Under the pieces are notes generated by a model. That model saw only the letters and a list, made by a program, of their open reading frames with translations. It made no database searches and was not told the DNA's origin. Positions 63,200 through 64,000 of a stretch of DNA of 64,000 nt are shown here, one piece after another (within the stretch, counting starts at the first letter, position 1; each line of letters starts with the position of its first letter). The DNA comes from Rhizobium sp. CCGE 510 (GTDB taxonomy: Bacteria > Pseudomonadota > Alphaproteobacteria > Rhizobiales > Rhizobiaceae): NCBI RefSeq assembly GCF_000292525.1, contig NZ_AEYF01000053.1, forward strand, positions 43,584-107,583, written 5' to 3'. Made by a program: the position numbers and the translations under genes.

Positions 63200-63770
63200 G
63201 AGCCCGATTCAAAAGTTCATTCGTATATCCAATATCTTGCGATGCGCCTTGTGAGCATTCTGATTGAAGCGATTTGCGCCCATGCGGTTGCGCTTTCGAT
63301 CGATTTCTCCCAATCCTTGGCGAGACGGCGGCAGCGTCCAAGCCAGGCGAAAGTCCTTTCCACCACCCATCTCTTGGGCAGGACGACGAAGCCCTTGGCG
63401 TGATCCGAACGCTTGACGATTTCGATCGTCCAGTCACCATGGCCGCACATTGCTCGCCTCAACTTGGCTCCGGCGTAGCCACCATCGGCGAAGATGTGGC
63501 GCAGCCACGGAAAACGGCGGCGGATCGCCTTGAGGACATGGGGTGCGCCGTCGCGATCCTGTATGTCGGCAGCATGGATGAGCACGAAGACCAGAAATCC
63601 ATGCGTATCTGTGACAATGTGACGCTTGCGGCCTTTAATCTCAGCGCGAACGCAGCTTGTCGCGGTCTGGCCTGAATCATAGCCGGACATTCCGGTACTT
63701 TCCGTGGTCTTGACGCTGGCTGTCGTTGATCCCTGCAGTGGGTTGCGCCGACGACCGACGTATTGGAGTG
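63200..63770 (-). mobile_element. Partial IS5-family element, copy B
   Basis: Begins GAGCCCGATTCAAAAG and encodes the C-terminal two thirds of a related transposase: SGYDSGQTATSCVRAEIKGR, FADGGYAGAKLRR, RWVVERTFAWLGRCRRLAKD, ending at 63217. The N-terminal third and right end are missing; a frame break lies near 63690. The truncation lies close to the promoter of the antitoxin gene at 63837. Confidence 0.75.
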
Positions 63771-63836
63771 GACATCAGGCGTAGATTTTATCACCAAATG
63801 GTGCTATCTATAACGCCATAATCAGGAAGCCAAACG

Positions 63837-64000
63837 ATGCGATCGACTATCAATCTCGACGACACCCTCGTGGAAAGGGCTAGGTCTCTAACCGGCACGA
63901 AAGAAACCGCCACTCTGGTCCGCCAAGCGTTGGAGACGCTTATTCGTGTGGAGTCGGGAAAACGCCTCATCGCGCTCGGCGGAACTATGCCGGATGCGGA
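63837..64000 (+). CDS. vapB: VapB-type antitoxin, partial at window end
   Basis: The first 54 codons of a small antitoxin: MRSTINLDDTLVERARSLTG, then TKETATLVRQALETLIRVES, GKRLIALGG. This is the ribbon-helix-helix-like VapB pattern of type II toxin-antitoxin pairs. AGGAAG lies 8 bases before the ATG. A PIN-domain VapC would be expected just beyond the window. Confidence 0.75.
   Translation, partial: MRSTINLDDTLVERARSLTGTKETATLVRQALETLIRVESGKRLIALGGTMPDA

Noticed and set aside
1..64000. CRISPR arrays, tRNA or rRNA genes, nod boxes
   Set aside because: No regularly spaced repeats, no cloverleaf with conserved tRNA arms and no nod-box-like 47-base motif were noticed on reading; a dedicated scan (tRNAscan, CRISPR finder, nod-box HMM) would be decisive.

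Overview
The window looks like part of a symbiotic plasmid (pSym) from a bean-type Rhizobium, with the Rhizobium etli group as best guess. The reasons are a near-complete nif/fix set with its own rpoN2, prxS and fnrN copies, a gibberellin operon carrying a CYP114-ferredoxin fusion and a decayed ggps, and many insertion sequences and broken genes. No sequence search was run; the organism is inferred from gene content and order.

Layout. Positions 9-12560 (minus strand) hold one long run: nifH-nifD-nifK-nifE-nifN-nifX-DUF269-DUF683-fdxB. It continues with almost no gaps into a SyrA-like membrane protein, an acyl carrier protein, an acyl-CoA dehydrogenase, a tRNA-synthetase-like amino acid:[carrier protein] ligase and a DUF1839 protein. 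Upstream of nifH, on the same strand, is a small unrecognised pair: a 44-residue Cys-rich peptide whose stop overlaps the start of a PqqD/RRE-like protein, with a sigma-54-like promoter in front (13308-13931). Positions 14780-20442 (minus) are a P450 / ferredoxin / SnoaL-like / double-SDR / luciferase-like monooxygenase cluster behind a NifA site and a -24/-12 element; two of its genes are frameshifted. Positions 20887-38608 (mostly plus) are fnrN, a cobB fragment, prxS-rpoN2, iscN-nifU-nifS-nifW, fixABCX, nifA, nifB-fdxN-nifZ-nifT, and a SIR2-like gene split by an IS5-family element.

Positions 38936-50334 are a patchwork: a diaminobutyrate-type aminotransferase, an orphan LuxR regulator, an IS66 relic, hisC-like and APS-kinase genes, an IS630 element, twin XRE regulators and another IS5/IS427 element. 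Positions 50335-61205 are a visibly G+C-richer gibberellin block: intact ggps2 on plus, and on minus cyp112, cyp114-fd, sdr, cyp117, a decayed ggps, cps, ks and fni, preceded by a cyp115 relic. The end (62291-63770) is two abutting IS5-family remnants, followed by a VapB-type antitoxin cut by the window edge.

How it works together. RpoN2 and NifA should switch on most of the window in bacteroids. Sigma-54 -24/-12 elements paired with a TGT-N10-ACA NifA site lie before nifH, the P450 cluster, prxS-rpoN2, iscN-nifUS, fixABCX and nifB. A further near-consensus -24/-12 element lies 550 bp before ggps2, which suggests that isoprenoid supply for gibberellin may be tied to nitrogen fixation. NifHDK is the nitrogenase. 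NifE/N/X/B/S/U/Z/W and the ferredoxins build or supply its cofactors, and FixABCX delivers electrons. Without CYP115 the gibberellin pathway should stop at GA9.
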